This document shows, in pieces, positions 1-7,693 of a DNA stretch of 64,000 nt. Under the pieces are notes generated by a model, which saw only the letters and a list, made by a program, of their open reading frames with translations, was not told the DNA's origin and did not search any database. Origin of the DNA: Polaromonas sp. P2-4 (GTDB lineage: Bacteria > Pseudomonadota > Gammaproteobacteria > Burkholderiales > Burkholderiaceae_C). A program made the translations under genes and the position numbers. The DNA lies in the NCBI GenBank assembly GCA_024703855.1, contig CP087965.1, positions 5,448,001-5,512,000 on the forward strand. The letters run 5' to 3'. Position 1 is the stretch's first letter. Each line of letters opens with the position of its first letter.

Positions 1-211
1 GCGCCGCCAGGCGTGGGTCAGCGCGTAAATAGGCCAGCACCGCGTGCACGCCTTCGGGCAGGCCGGCAATCGTGCCATTGATGCCTTCGGACGCCAGCAG
101 CAGCGTGCCCTTGACGCCGTGGGATTCACAACAGGCGAGCAGCGGGGCCTGAAGTTCGGCGAAGTCGGGGAGTTCGACGAATTTGTAGAGGGCGGCAGTC
201 AGGAAGGTCAT
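1..211 (-). CDS. trhO: tRNA uridine 5-hydroxylase TrhO (YceA family), N-terminal part
   Basis: The minus strand opens with ATG at 211 and stays open to the window edge (70 codons, 3' end cut off). The translation starts MTFLTAALYKFVELPDF and contains the SEGINGTIAG stretch typical of the N-terminal domain of rhodanese-like TrhO/YceA proteins. These hydroxylate U34 of certain tRNAs to 5-hydroxyuridine. The rhodanese domain with its catalytic Cys would lie outside the window. The gene is divergent from panE, with about 200 bp between them holding a mini-repeat. The family call rests on recognition of the N-terminal domain only. Confidence 0.8.
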   Translation of the reverse strand, partial: MTFLTAALYKFVELPDFAELQAPLLACCESHGVKGTLLLASEGINGTIAGLPEGVHAVLAYLRADPRLAA

Positions 212-256
212 GGGTTGGTGGTTCGCCTGTGAGGCGGGCGAGCGGCGTGGCTAATT

Positions 257-313
257 AGCTATTAAATTGATAGCTGTATGCGCTCGTCCCGTATGGGCTG
301 AAGACCTATTTTA
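257..313 (+). repeat. Mini-element copy E1 (GCTAT..ATAGCTG family)
   Basis: The dyad AGCTATTAAATTGATAGCT is followed by a TATGCGC core and GGGCTGAAGACC then TATTTT. The same layout (AT-rich GCTA/TAGC dyad, TGCTTGCGC-like core, GGGCTnnAGGCC, T-rich end) recurs at 16082, 18022, 26268, 48107, 49315 and 52996. It occupies much of the gap between trhO and panE. It resembles short repeats I associate with Comamonadaceae genomes, but I cannot check that here. Confidence 0.6.
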
Positions 314-409
314 TCCAAATATCAACGCCGTATCACTGGCTGCTGTATCAGGCCGCCTTGCCGCGAAGGGCTATCATGTTCCTCCCTCTTTGCACCCCGA
401 AAGCCCCAC

Positions 410-1336
410 ATGACCAGCCTCTTGCCCAATGACAAACGCATCAAGGTCGCGGTCATGGGCGCGGGCGCCGTCGGCTGCTATTACGGCGGCATGCTCGCCC
501 GCGCCGGGCACGAGGTGGTGCTGATCACCCGGCCCCAGCATGTGGAGGCCATTGAACGCGACGGCCTGCGCATGGAAACCAAAACCTTCGACGAGCACGT
601 GCGCCTGGCCGCCAGCACCGACCCCAGTTCGGTGCAGAGCGCGCAGCTGGTGCTGTTCTGCGTCAAATCCACAGATACCGAATCCGCCGGCGCCCAAATC
701 CGGCCGCACCTGGCACCCGACGCCCTGGTGCTGTGCCTGCAAAACGGCGTGGACAACGCCGACCGGTTGCGCAGCGTGCTGCCGCAGCACGCGGTGGCCG
801 CCGCAGTGGTGTACGTCGCCACCGAAATGGCCGGCCCCGGCCACGTCAGGCATCATGGCCGCGGCGAGCTGGTGATCGAGCCCTCCAGCGCCAGCGAAGC
901 CGTGGCGCAAGCCCTGATTGGCGCCGGCGTGCCGACAGAGATTTCTGGCAACGTGCGCGGCGCCCTGTGGGCCAAGCTGATCCTCAACTGCGCCTACAAC
1001 GCTGTCTCGGCCATCACCCAGCTGCCCTACGGCAAGACGGTGCAGGGTGAGGGCGTGAAAGACGTGATGCGCGACGTAGTGGCCGAATGCCTGGCCGTGG
1101 CCCAAGCCGATGGCGTGCAGGTGCCCGGCGACGTGGACGCCGCCATCCGCAAGATCGCCGAAACCATGCCCAGCCAGTTTTCATCCACCGCGCAAGACCT
1201 GGCGCGCGGCAAGCGCAGCGAGATTGATTACCTCAATGGGTTGATCGTGCGGCGCGGCGAGGCGCTGGGGATTGCGACGCCGGCGAACCGGGTGTTGTGG
1301 GCGCTGGTGAAGTTGATGGAGAAGAGGGCCAGTTAG
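410..1336 (+). CDS. panE: 2-dehydropantoate 2-reductase (ketopantoate reductase)
   Basis: This 308-residue protein is the usual length for ApbA/PanE. It would reduce 2-dehydropantoate to pantoate with NADPH in pantothenate/CoA synthesis, in the cytosol. The Rossmann motif GAGAVGCYYGG lies near residue 18. The C-terminal helical domain contains WAKLILNCAYNAVSA with the family's catalytic Lys, and ends with the conserved IDYLNG and PANRVLW blocks. The reading frame is intact. Comamonadaceae often carry several paralogues, so the exact substrate (ketopantoate or another 2-oxo acid) is not certain. A decayed copy of its 3' end lies at 2738-2872. Confidence 0.9.
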   Translation: MTSLLPNDKRIKVAVMGAGAVGCYYGGMLARAGHEVVLITRPQHVEAIERDGLRMETKTFDEHVRLAASTDPSSVQSAQLVLFCVKSTDTESAGAQIRPHLAPDALVLCLQNGVDNADRLRSVLPQHAVAAAVVYVATEMAGPGHVRHHGRGELVIEPSSASEAVAQALIGAGVPTEISGNVRGALWAKLILNCAYNAVSAITQLPYGKTVQGEGVKDVMRDVVAECLAVAQADGVQVPGDVDAAIRKIAETMPSQFSSTAQDLARGKRSEIDYLNGLIVRRGEALGIATPANRVLWALVKLMEKRAS

Positions 1337-1748
1337 CGTGTGGCCACAGTACGTTGTTCATTGCGCGGTGATTGCAACGTAGTTTTTTTTGCGACTGCTC
1401 GCCTGAGAGTTTTTGCAGGCGCTGGTACTTTTTCCTTGGCGCCTGCACTTTTTCAGGCGCGGCGAAATGAAAATTGACGCCTAGCGCTTGCGCCACTCTG
1501 AAAATGGTGTCGTACCTGGGGTGAGCACCCGGAGCTAATGCTTTGTAGAGGCTTTCCCGGCCCAGTCCGGCTTTCTTGGCGAGTTCTGCCATTCCCCTTG
1601 CCCGCCCAACTGCCGCGAAGGCCTCCAGCAGCACGGCGGGATCGCTGATTTCGGCGGCGGCATTCAGATACTCGGCGATGGTGTTTTCATCTGTGAGGTA
1701 CTCTGCTTCATCGAAAGGCTTCAGTCCTAGAGGGTTGTCATTACGCAT
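1233..1748 (-). CDS. HigA-like antitoxin with helix-turn-helix domain
   Basis: The first 100 residues match the 'addiction module antidote' family: N-terminal FDEAEYL, then VARARG-like and ELAKKAGLGRESLYKAL, a helix-turn-helix that binds DNA and represses the operon. The start is ATG at 1748, three bases after the toxin stop, so the pair is an operon in toxin-first (HigBA) order. The frame as read continues to 1233 and overlaps the 3' end of panE by 104 bases, which is unnatural. It also crosses an eight-T run near 1383. Removing one base there gives a stop at 1358-1360, just clear of panE, which I think is the real end. Confidence 0.8.
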   Translation of the reverse strand: MRNDNPLGLKPFDEAEYLTDENTIAEYLNAAAEISDPAVLLEAFAAVGRARGMAELAKKAGLGRESLYKALAPGAHPRYDTIFRVAQALGVNFHFAAPEKVQAPRKKYQRLQKLSGEQSQKKLRCNHRAMNNVLWPHANWPSSPSTSPAPTTPGSPASQSPAPRRAARSTH

Positions 1749-1751
1749 AAG

Positions 1752-2065
1752 TCACTCCATATCTTTTGCGAGGGCCTTGGCTCGCTTGATATCGGCCTTT
1801 TGAGTGGATTTATTTCCGCCACACAACAACACATAAATCACCGAGCCGACGCGCTTGAAATAGACCCGATAGCCGGGCCCATAGTGGATGCGCATTTCGC
1901 TCAAGCCTTCCCCCACCGGTTCACAGTCCCCGAAATTGCCTGACCGGGCCGCTGTGATCCGCGCCAGGATCCTTGCCTTGCCTTGCCTTGCCTTGCCTTG
2001 CCTGCAAGGTCCGAAAGCCCCCGCAACCAGTCGGAAAACTCGGATCCCTCAATGATGGTGTTCAC
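1752..2065 (-). pseudogene. HigB/RelE-type toxin, out of frame through a (CCTTG)6 repeat
   Basis: Translating from GTG at 2065 gives VNTIIEGSEFSDWLRGLSDL. After the repeat another frame gives ILARI, GNFGD, GEGLSEMRIHYGPGYRVYF, LLCGG and KSTQKADIKRA, the hallmarks of the Gp49/HigB 'addiction module killer' family (about 100 residues, ribosome-dependent mRNase). The two halves are joined by six CCTTG units (CAAGG on the coding strand). They are in frame only with 2, 5 or 8 units, and two units reproduce the family's spacing between the WLxxL and ARI motifs. As written the toxin is off. Either repeat slippage or a consensus error could explain this. Confidence 0.75.
1971..2000. repeat. Pentanucleotide tandem repeat (CCTTG)6
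   Basis: Six perfect CCTTG units followed by a partial CCT lie inside the toxin coding sequence. A unit of five changes the frame with each gain or loss, so this is a plausible slipped-strand mutation site. It is the only perfect short tandem repeat of this kind noticed in the window. Confidence 0.95.
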
Positions 2066-2175
2066 TGTCGCTCATTGGCTTTGGTTGGCGTTCATTGACA
2101 ATCATTGTATCCGAGTGGATACGAACCGCGAGCAGTCCTGCGCACCCCCAAACATAGGGGCAACCGCTGTTCGCC

Positions 2176-2650
<475 letters not shown>

Positions 2651-2737
2651 GGGGTTTGCCTTGTTGGGTCATTTTGGGAAGGAGTTGAGCTTAGCGGACG
2701 AACGAGGCAAAGAAAAGCTACCTTCCGGACGGTGACC

Positions 2738-2872
2738 GGGGGGCGTGGCGAAATCGACTACCTCAATGGCCTGATGGCGCGGCGCGAGCGGCGCGGCGAG
2801 GCGCTCGGGAGTTGCTACGCGGCTAACCGGGTGTTGTGGGCGTGGGTGAAATTGCTGGAGGGGAAAGCGTAG
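2738..2872 (+). pseudogene. Fragment of a panE-like gene (3' end only)
   Basis: The frame reads GEIDYLNGLMARRE..RGEALG..ANRVLWAWVKLLEGKA and stops at 2872. This corresponds to the last 40 residues or so of panE at 1210-1336 (SEIDYLNGLIVRR, RGEALG, ANRVLWALVKLMEK). A duplicated RRGE stretch and a changed IATP block show it is diverged. Nothing upstream restores the rest of the enzyme. It is probably the remnant of a duplicated or foreign ketopantoate reductase gene. Confidence 0.75.
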
Positions 2873-3258
2873 GGCTACTGCGGAAGTCCCTTGCCACGAA
2901 CCCGCATAGAGATTGGCAGTGCGGCTGATGAAGGGCCGTTTTGGGCCCAAATCAGCCGGGAGGGCCGTGTCGAATGTGTGTAACGCAGAGGAAGCGGACC
3001 CTCACTGTTCGGCCAGTGATGTGGAGCTCTCGGCCACAACCGGTCTTCGCGACTGTCCGCCTGGAGCCTGCGGCCCGATTGTCGTAGCGAGATCAGCGCA
3101 TCGTGGGTGTTCGAGCTACGCTGCACCCCTCAACGCATTGCGCCGCATGGCTGCGCGCGGCTGGGTCTCACCCTTCTGGTGGTCTCGTGAATGCAAGGCA
3201 ATAGCAGACTATCGGCGTCTGCCAAGGCTTGCCTCATTCGATTTCTCTGGTTCGCCGG
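2873..3258. other. Intergenic stretch without recognisable gene
   Basis: Both strands hold open frames of 80-125 codons here. Their translations are rich in Arg, Ser, Cys and Pro and have no family resemblance, so I regard them as chance frames. No repeat family of the window is present. Confidence 0.5.
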
Positions 3259-4004
3259 CTATGTCGCATCCAGTCCGCCATCGACGGTGATCACTTGACC
3301 AGTGATCCAGGCCGCGGCCGGTGACGCAAGCGACACGATCCAGCTTGCAACGTCGTCTGGAAGCCCGCGCCGGCCCAGTGGAATGCGCGCGTTCCTGCGC
3401 CTTGACGCTTTCGACTTGATCGGCCGAGAGTTTCATCCTCTCGGTCAGAAAGTCGGTCTCCGTGGGGCCGGCAGCAACGGCATTCACGCGTATGCCATCT
3501 GCCGCGAGCTCAAGTGCCCAGCACCGCGTCATGTGTTCCAGCGCTGCCTTGCTCGCTGCATAGTGCGAGCAAGGCCGCGGCCTTGTGACCGAACGTGCTC
3601 GACACATTGATGATGGTGCCGACAGACTCCTTCAAGTGGGGGAGTGCGGCTGTCGCCAGCGGTGACGGTCCGACGACGTTCACCGCAAAGATCTCGGTGA
3701 TCTGCTCGGAACTTGCTTGCGACAAGGGCAGGATGGCGCCCGCGCCAGCATTGTTGACAAGTACGTCCAGACGCCCCCATCGGCTCACCACCGTTGCAAT
3801 GGTTCTCTCGGCATCGGCCGGGTTGCCGGCGTCGGCCACCAGGTAGTCCATTACAGGGTGGCTTCATGAAGCCGCCTTCAGCGTCTCTTCCCGACGCCCG
3901 GTGATGACGAGCGCGCCTTGCCGTGCAATGCCGGCCGTCGCAGCGAGACCAATGCCGGCTCCGCCACCGGTAAGCAAAACAACTTTATTCTCGAACTGTT
4001 TCAT
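3259..4004 (-). pseudogene. SDR-family oxidoreductase, disrupted
   Basis: The start is ATG at 4004 (MKQFENKVVLLTGGG, AGIGLAA: NAD(P)-binding glycine motif). Then come MDYLVADAG, LDVLVNNAGAG, NVSSTFG, the catalytic YAASK (Tyr-x3-Lys), IRVNAVAAGPTETDF and the C-terminal WITGQVITVDGG up to a TAG at 3259-3261, the normal 245-residue classical SDR. It is interrupted by an in-frame TGA near 3857 and by two shifts, near 3540 and 3390. The in-frame stop is not a simple homopolymer indel, so real decay is possible. It lies downstream of the ECF41-controlled NmrA-like gene, with a 178-bp gap and no ECF41 motif of its own, so co-transcription is a guess. Confidence 0.75.
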
Positions 4005-4182
4005 ATAAAGACTTCGTTAAATCCACGACCGCTTCGGTCCGGCTACTGGTTTTTGACTCGATTTGCCACACGATCGCGGCGCTCAGAGAGGGTTCGGATG
4101 GGCGTTTACACGACCCGCAGCCGGACAAGAAGCCAGGGATCACAATGCGCGAACCTGGCATTCTCGCCGAGAAGATGCCGAT

Positions 4183-4938
4183 CTATTTCGCGGTCGCGTT
4201 GTTTGCCAGCCAGTTTTCCAGCGAAGTCGTGCCGATCCGCACATGGGCGCCGGGCGTCAAGGACTCGTCATCGAGGCGCGTTCCAAAATACAGCGCGTCG
4301 TCATCCTTTACGACTTCCCGCGGGTCCTTGCTGGCTTGCAACGTGCGTCGCAGCAGCTCGTCGAGACGGAATGACTGGGGTCCTGCGACTTCACAGGTGT
4401 CGTTCAGCGGTGCCTCGGTGGCAACCTTCGCAAGCGCGGCAGCGACGTCATCAGCCGCAATCGGCTGCAACCGAGCCGACGACGCACGCACCGTCTGGCC
4501 CTGGGTGCTCACATAGGCAATGGATGCCAGGAACTCGAAAAATTGGGTGGCCCGGACAATCGTGTACGGCACCGTGGAGCCCTTGATGAGTGACTCCTGG
4601 GCCACCTTGGCGCGGAAGTAGCCGCTTTCGGGTACGCGCTCAGACCCCACAACCGACAGCGCCACATGATGGCGCACGCCCGCGGCGAGTTCGGCGGCGA
4701 GCAGGTTCTGGGTCGACGATTTGAAAAAATTCATCACTGCCTCGTCTTCGAACGACGGCGAGTTCGTCACGTCAACCACGACCTCAGCGCCGGCCAGCGC
4801 CTGAGAGAGTCCTTCTCCGGTCACCGCGTTGACGCCCGACGATGGCGATGCCGCAGCCACCTCATGCCCGGCCTGCTGAAGCAAGGCCGCAAGTTTCTTG
4901 CCGATGAGGCCGCTGCCTCCGATGATTACGATTTTCAT
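4183..4938 (-). CDS. NmrA-like NAD(P)-binding protein (atypical SDR), ECF41 target
   Basis: This intact 251-residue protein starts MKIVIIGGSGLIGKKLAALL (GGSGLIG dinucleotide-binding motif) and contains HHVALSVVGSERV, GYFRAKVAQE and YTIVRATQFFEF. These blocks are typical of NmrA/atypical SDR proteins annotated as NAD(P)H-binding or sugar epimerase-like. It lacks the classical YxxxK catalytic pair, so it may be a redox sensor or an unusual reductase. An ECF41 promoter lies at 5006-5032. Oxidoreductases or epimerases are one of the three gene classes that accompany ECF41 sigma factors, which fits. Confidence 0.85.
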   Translation of the reverse strand: MKIVIIGGSGLIGKKLAALLQQAGHEVAAASPSSGVNAVTGEGLSQALAGAEVVVDVTNSPSFEDEAVMNFFKSSTQNLLAAELAAGVRHHVALSVVGSERVPESGYFRAKVAQESLIKGSTVPYTIVRATQFFEFLASIAYVSTQGQTVRASSARLQPIAADDVAAALAKVATEAPLNDTCEVAGPQSFRLDELLRRTLQASKDPREVVKDDDALYFGTRLDDESLTPGAHVRIGTTSLENWLANNATAK

Positions 4939-5005
4939 GTAAGGTCCTTCATTACATAGGGAGAATTAAAGACGGCGACACCCTGCAACCATCCATACAA
5001 CACAA

Positions 5006-5032
5006 GACGTTTGACGATGGCCGGTTGTGACA
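5006..5032 (-). promoter_or_regulatory. ECF41-type promoter P1 (NmrA-like gene)
   Basis: On the minus strand TGTCACA is followed after exactly 16 bases by CGTC, with AAA just before CGTC. This matches the published ECF41 consensus. It is directed at the gene starting at 4938, with about 67 bases between the -10 element and the start codon. Confidence 0.85.
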
Positions 5033-5135
5033 ACGCGGGGAAATCTGCTGTCCCTATCGTTGAAGAAAACCATCGTGCCTTGTATAAATCACTTGGGTCT
5101 CGTTCAGCGAGCGAGAAAGCGTCTTCGGTGGGCGC

Positions 5136-5594
5136 TCACTGGATGGGCTTTTCAAGCACCGGCATCTGCATGCTGATGGCCATGCGATTCCAGGCGTTGA
5201 TCTGTGCGATCGTCCAGCAGAGCTCGACGATTTCCTGGTCACTGAACTGGGTCTTCAGTGCGTCGAAGTCGGCATCCCGGCTGCCGTGGTACTCGACCAG
5301 CTTGGTCATGGTCTCGGCCCAGTTCAGCGCGGCGCGCTCGCGCTTGCTGTACTGGCCGGTTTCGCGCCAGGTCGACAGGCTGTTGATGCGCTGCCAGGTC
5401 TCGCCATGCTTGCGCAGATCGCGTGCATGCATGTCCAGGCAGAAGGCGCAGCCATTGAGCTGGGACACGCGCGTCTGCACGAGTTCCATCAGGACGGGGC
5501 CGAGCGAAGACTTGGCGGTGGCGGCGCTGACGCCGGCCATGGCCTGATAGGCCTTGGGAGAGATGTCGGTCCAGTGGAGGCGGGGTTCGTTCAT
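5136..5594 (-). CDS. Carboxymuconolactone decarboxylase/AhpD-family protein 1
   Basis: This intact 152-residue protein is one CMD domain. It carries the AhpD-type redox motif C-A-F-C (Cys49 and Cys52) followed by a His at 56 (GCAFCLDMHARDLRK). It also has the block W.RINSLSTWRE..YS.RERAALNWAE and the C-terminal WTIAQINAWNRMA typical of ECF41-associated CMD proteins. It probably acts as a peroxidase or thiol-disulfide enzyme in the cytosol; the physiological substrate is unknown. Its promoter (P2) lies in the 3' end of the upstream sigma-factor gene. A close paralogue sits at 7126-7583 on the other side of the sigma gene. Confidence 0.92.
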   Translation of the reverse strand: MNEPRLHWTDISPKAYQAMAGVSAATAKSSLGPVLMELVQTRVSQLNGCAFCLDMHARDLRKHGETWQRINSLSTWRETGQYSKRERAALNWAETMTKLVEYHGSRDADFDALKTQFSDQEIVELCWTIAQINAWNRMAISMQMPVLEKPIQ

Positions 5595-5630
5595 GGTTTT
5601 ACCTTTGAGTCATGGTTGGGATACACAGAC

Positions 5631-6545
5631 TCAAGACGTTTGAGGGGGCTGCCTTGTGACATTGAGATCGCGGCCCAATGCTTGGGCGATGCGGGCGAGC
5701 TTGTCCGGGTTGCGCTGCGCGTGAATGCGCACGATGCGCTCCCCATCTGTTTCGAGCGACTGCGCCGACTCCAGGGCGCCATCGATGAAGCGCAGCAGGC
5801 CCCACTGACCGTTGAGCACAACCACTTCGAATCGCACCAGGCCGGGATAGCGCAGGCTGGTGGCGAGATACAGCTGTGCGATGCGCTGCCCGCCCACCAG
5901 CGGTACCCCAAAGCTGGGCACCTTGCCACCGCCATCGCCGATCAGTTGCGCGTCGTCAGCGAGCATGGTTTTGAGCGCGGCGAACTCGCCGCGCACGGCA
6001 GCATCAGCGAACCCCCGCAGCAGCCGCAGCTGGGTCTCGCGCGCGACGGTGTACCGCGGCCGTTGGTCCTGTAGCTGCACCTTGGCGCGGTGAACCAGCT
6101 GCCTGCAGGCGGGCTCGGTCTTGCCCAGGGCCTCGGCCACTTCGCCATAGTCGGCATCGAACACTTCGCGCAGCAAATAGGCCGCACGGGCCTCGGGAGC
6201 AAGGCGCTCCAGCAGCGCGAGGAAGGCCACCGAGACGTCGTCGGCTCGCTCCAGCACCTGCTCCGGCGAGACGGGGGAATCGGAGAGCAGGGGCTCCGGC
6301 AGCCATGTGCCGACATAGTGCTCGCGCTGGATCTTGGCCGTGCGCAGTCTGTCGATGGCCAGGCGCGTGGTGATGGAAACGAGCCAGGCCTCCGTGTTGT
6401 CCAGGTGATCCTGGTCGGCCTCGTGCCATCGCAGCCACGCATCCTGGACGACTTCTTCGGCCTCAGCCGAGGAGCCCAGCATGCGGTAGGCGATACCCTG
6501 CAAGCGAGGGCGGAGGCGGTTGAATGTGTCTGTGGCGTCGTTCAT
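5631..6545 (-). CDS. ECF41-family RNA polymerase sigma factor with SnoaL-like C-terminal domain
   Basis: This intact 304-residue protein has sigma regions 2 and 4 in the N-terminal 180 residues (RPRLQGIAYRMLGS, AWLVSITTRLAIDRLR; region 4 near VAEALGKTEPACRQLVHRAK). It also has all three ECF41 signatures: WLPEP at 81-85 in the linker, DGGGKV near 204-209 and NPDKL at 279-283 in the fused SnoaL-like domain. ECF41 members have no classical anti-sigma factor; the C-terminal domain modulates activity. It is flanked by four matching promoters, one in front of its own gene, so it is presumably autoregulated. The signal it senses is unknown. Confidence 0.97.
   Translation of the reverse strand: MNDATDTFNRLRPRLQGIAYRMLGSSAEAEEVVQDAWLRWHEADQDHLDNTEAWLVSITTRLAIDRLRTAKIQREHYVGTWLPEPLLSDSPVSPEQVLERADDVSVAFLALLERLAPEARAAYLLREVFDADYGEVAEALGKTEPACRQLVHRAKVQLQDQRPRYTVARETQLRLLRGFADAAVRGEFAALKTMLADDAQLIGDGGGKVPSFGVPLVGGQRIAQLYLATSLRYPGLVRFEVVVLNGQWGLLRFIDGALESAQSLETDGERIVRIHAQRNPDKLARIAQALGRDLNVTRQPPQTS
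5635..5661 (-). promoter_or_regulatory. ECF41-type promoter P2 (CMD gene 1), inside the sigma gene 3' end
   Basis: TGTCACA, 16 bases, then CGTC on the minus strand, again with AAA before CGTC. The element encodes the last residues of the sigma factor (VTRQPPQTS, stop at 5631-5633). The CMD start codon is about 40 bases downstream of the -10 element. Confidence 0.88.
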
Positions 6546-6554
6546 AACTACCTA

Positions 6555-6581
6555 GACGTTTGGCGCCACCGTCTTGTGACA
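6555..6581 (-). promoter_or_regulatory. ECF41-type promoter P3 (sigma gene autoregulation)
   Basis: TGTCACA-N16-CGTC on the minus strand with AAA before CGTC. Only nine bases separate the CGTC element from the sigma ATG at 6545. A transcript starting at the usual distance would therefore have almost no leader. Confidence 0.88.
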
Positions 6582-6824
6582 GTGACGCCATTTCCATTGC
6601 GAGTCGAATAGACGCGTTTTTACGCTCTCCTGCCGGTATGTGCAATGGCAGCATGGGTCAGCCATCTCGCGGCGCTGGCAGCGAGCACAAGGTGCAGTCC
6701 TTTCATGAGGACTACGTTTCCTCCCGCTCAGGAAACGCAGATGCGCTTGCCTCGAAGCTCCGCCCTGATCCGCCTGGTATTGATTTTGCTGCAGTGCGCT
6801 GATGCGCTGCATCTGAGCCGGACC

Positions 6825-6858
6825 AGCAGCCCTTCAGCTTTGCTGCTGAAGGGCTGCT
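6825..6858. repeat. Perfect 14-bp inverted repeat (hairpin)
   Basis: The arms AGCAGCCCTTCAGC (6825-6838) and its exact complement (6845-6858) enclose a six-base loop. No U-tract follows on either strand, so it is not a standard intrinsic terminator. It lies in the 466-bp gap between the divergent P3 and P4 promoters, in which I see no convincing gene. Confidence 0.8.
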
Positions 6859-7047
6859 TGCCGGCGTTGAGATACGCGCGGCCGACTTCTGCTCCGGGTC
6901 GTAGCTGCCGTCGGTCTCGCTTCTCCATCGAATGTCGGCTTGTGTTAAGGGTTGTAGGATGCCCGCCCGCGCAACCGGTTGCCACCCTGAACCGCTGAAA
7001 AAAAGTTTTGAAAAAGTTGCTGAAATTGCAACGGGCAGGGCAGCTTG

Positions 7048-7074
7048 TGTCACAAAACGGCACCGACAGCCGTC
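7048..7074 (+). promoter_or_regulatory. ECF41-type promoter P4 (CMD gene 2-cupin)
   Basis: TGTCACA is followed after exactly 16 bases by CGTC on the plus strand. The base triplet before CGTC is AGC rather than AAA, otherwise as in P1-P3. The start codon at 7126 is 51 bases downstream. Confidence 0.85.
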
Positions 7075-7125
7075 TTGGAGGCATGTGCATCTCAATCCTG
7101 AGTCACTTAAACCCGAAGGAAACAC

Positions 7126-7583
7126 ATGACCGAAGCTCGACTCCCCTGGACCCAACTCGCGCCCAAGGCCTACCAGGCCATGGCCAGCGTGAGTGTCGCA
7201 ACCGCCACCTCAACCCTGGGCATGCCCCTCATCGAATTGGTGCAGACCCGTGTGTCGCAAATCAACGGCTGCGCCTTTTGCATCGACATGCATCGCGCGA
7301 TCTGCGCAAGCAGGGCGAGACCTGGCAACGCATCAACAGCCTCTCGACCTGGCGCGAAGTCGGCTTTTACAGCGAGCGCGAGCGCGCCGCACTGGCCTGG
7401 GCCGAAACGCTGACCCGGCTGGCCGGCGAGCACGGCGACCACGATGCCGCCTTCGCGGCGCTGCAGGGCCAGTTCAACGAGCAGGAGATTGTCGACCTTA
7501 CCTGGGCGGTCGCGCAGATCAACGCCTGGAACCGCATGGCGGTGGGCATGCGGCAACCGCCGTCTGGCGAGCCGATGGAGTGA
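7126..7583 (+). CDS. Carboxymuconolactone decarboxylase/AhpD-family protein 2 (one frameshift as written)
   Basis: A paralogue of the protein at 5136-5594: MTEARLPWTQLAPKAYQAMA, QINGCAFCIDMH with the C-x2-C and His, then in the next frame RDLRKQGETWQRINSLSTWRE, GFYSERERAALAWAE and WAVAQINAWNRMA. The shift lies at about 7292, where CATCGCGCGATC stands for an expected CATGCGCGCGATC (one base missing). It starts 51 bases after ECF41 promoter P4 and is followed after 110 bases by the cupin gene, probably in one transcript. The function, as for its paralogue, is thiol peroxidase-like by family only. Confidence 0.88.
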
Positions 7584-7693
7584 CCGAAATCCTTTGAACC
7601 GCAACCGGCATCCGAAATTCACCCCCGTCGGGGAGCGGGCTCGCGTGCGTGCGCGTGGGCCCGGTCTCGCCAACAAACTTAAAGAGTCAAACC

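Noticed and set aside
374..1105. Long minus-strand frame opposite panE (243 codons)
   Set aside because: It is an antisense shadow of a GC-rich gene: composition rich in His, Gly and Ala, no family resemblance, and panE on the other strand is unmistakable. The same applies to long frames opposite upp, yheS, smc, zipA and the DUF853 gene.
1971..2000. CCTTG repeats as a CRISPR-like or iteron array
   Set aside because: Units are directly contiguous 5-mers without spacers and lie inside a toxin coding sequence.
2913..3290. Plus-strand 125-codon frame between the panE fragment and the SDR gene
   Set aside because: Low-complexity mix of Arg, Ser, Ala and Cys with no motif; its 3' end overlaps the recognisable SDR C-terminus on the other strand.
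4005..4182. A fifth ECF41 promoter in front of the SDR gene
   Set aside because: No TGTCACA with CGTC 16 bases later was found on the minus strand; the SDR gene may only be reached by read-through from P1.
6645..7155. Open frames on both strands in the gap between the ECF41 sigma gene and CMD gene 2
   Set aside because: They overlap promoter P4 and the hairpin, show no family features, and disagree between strands.
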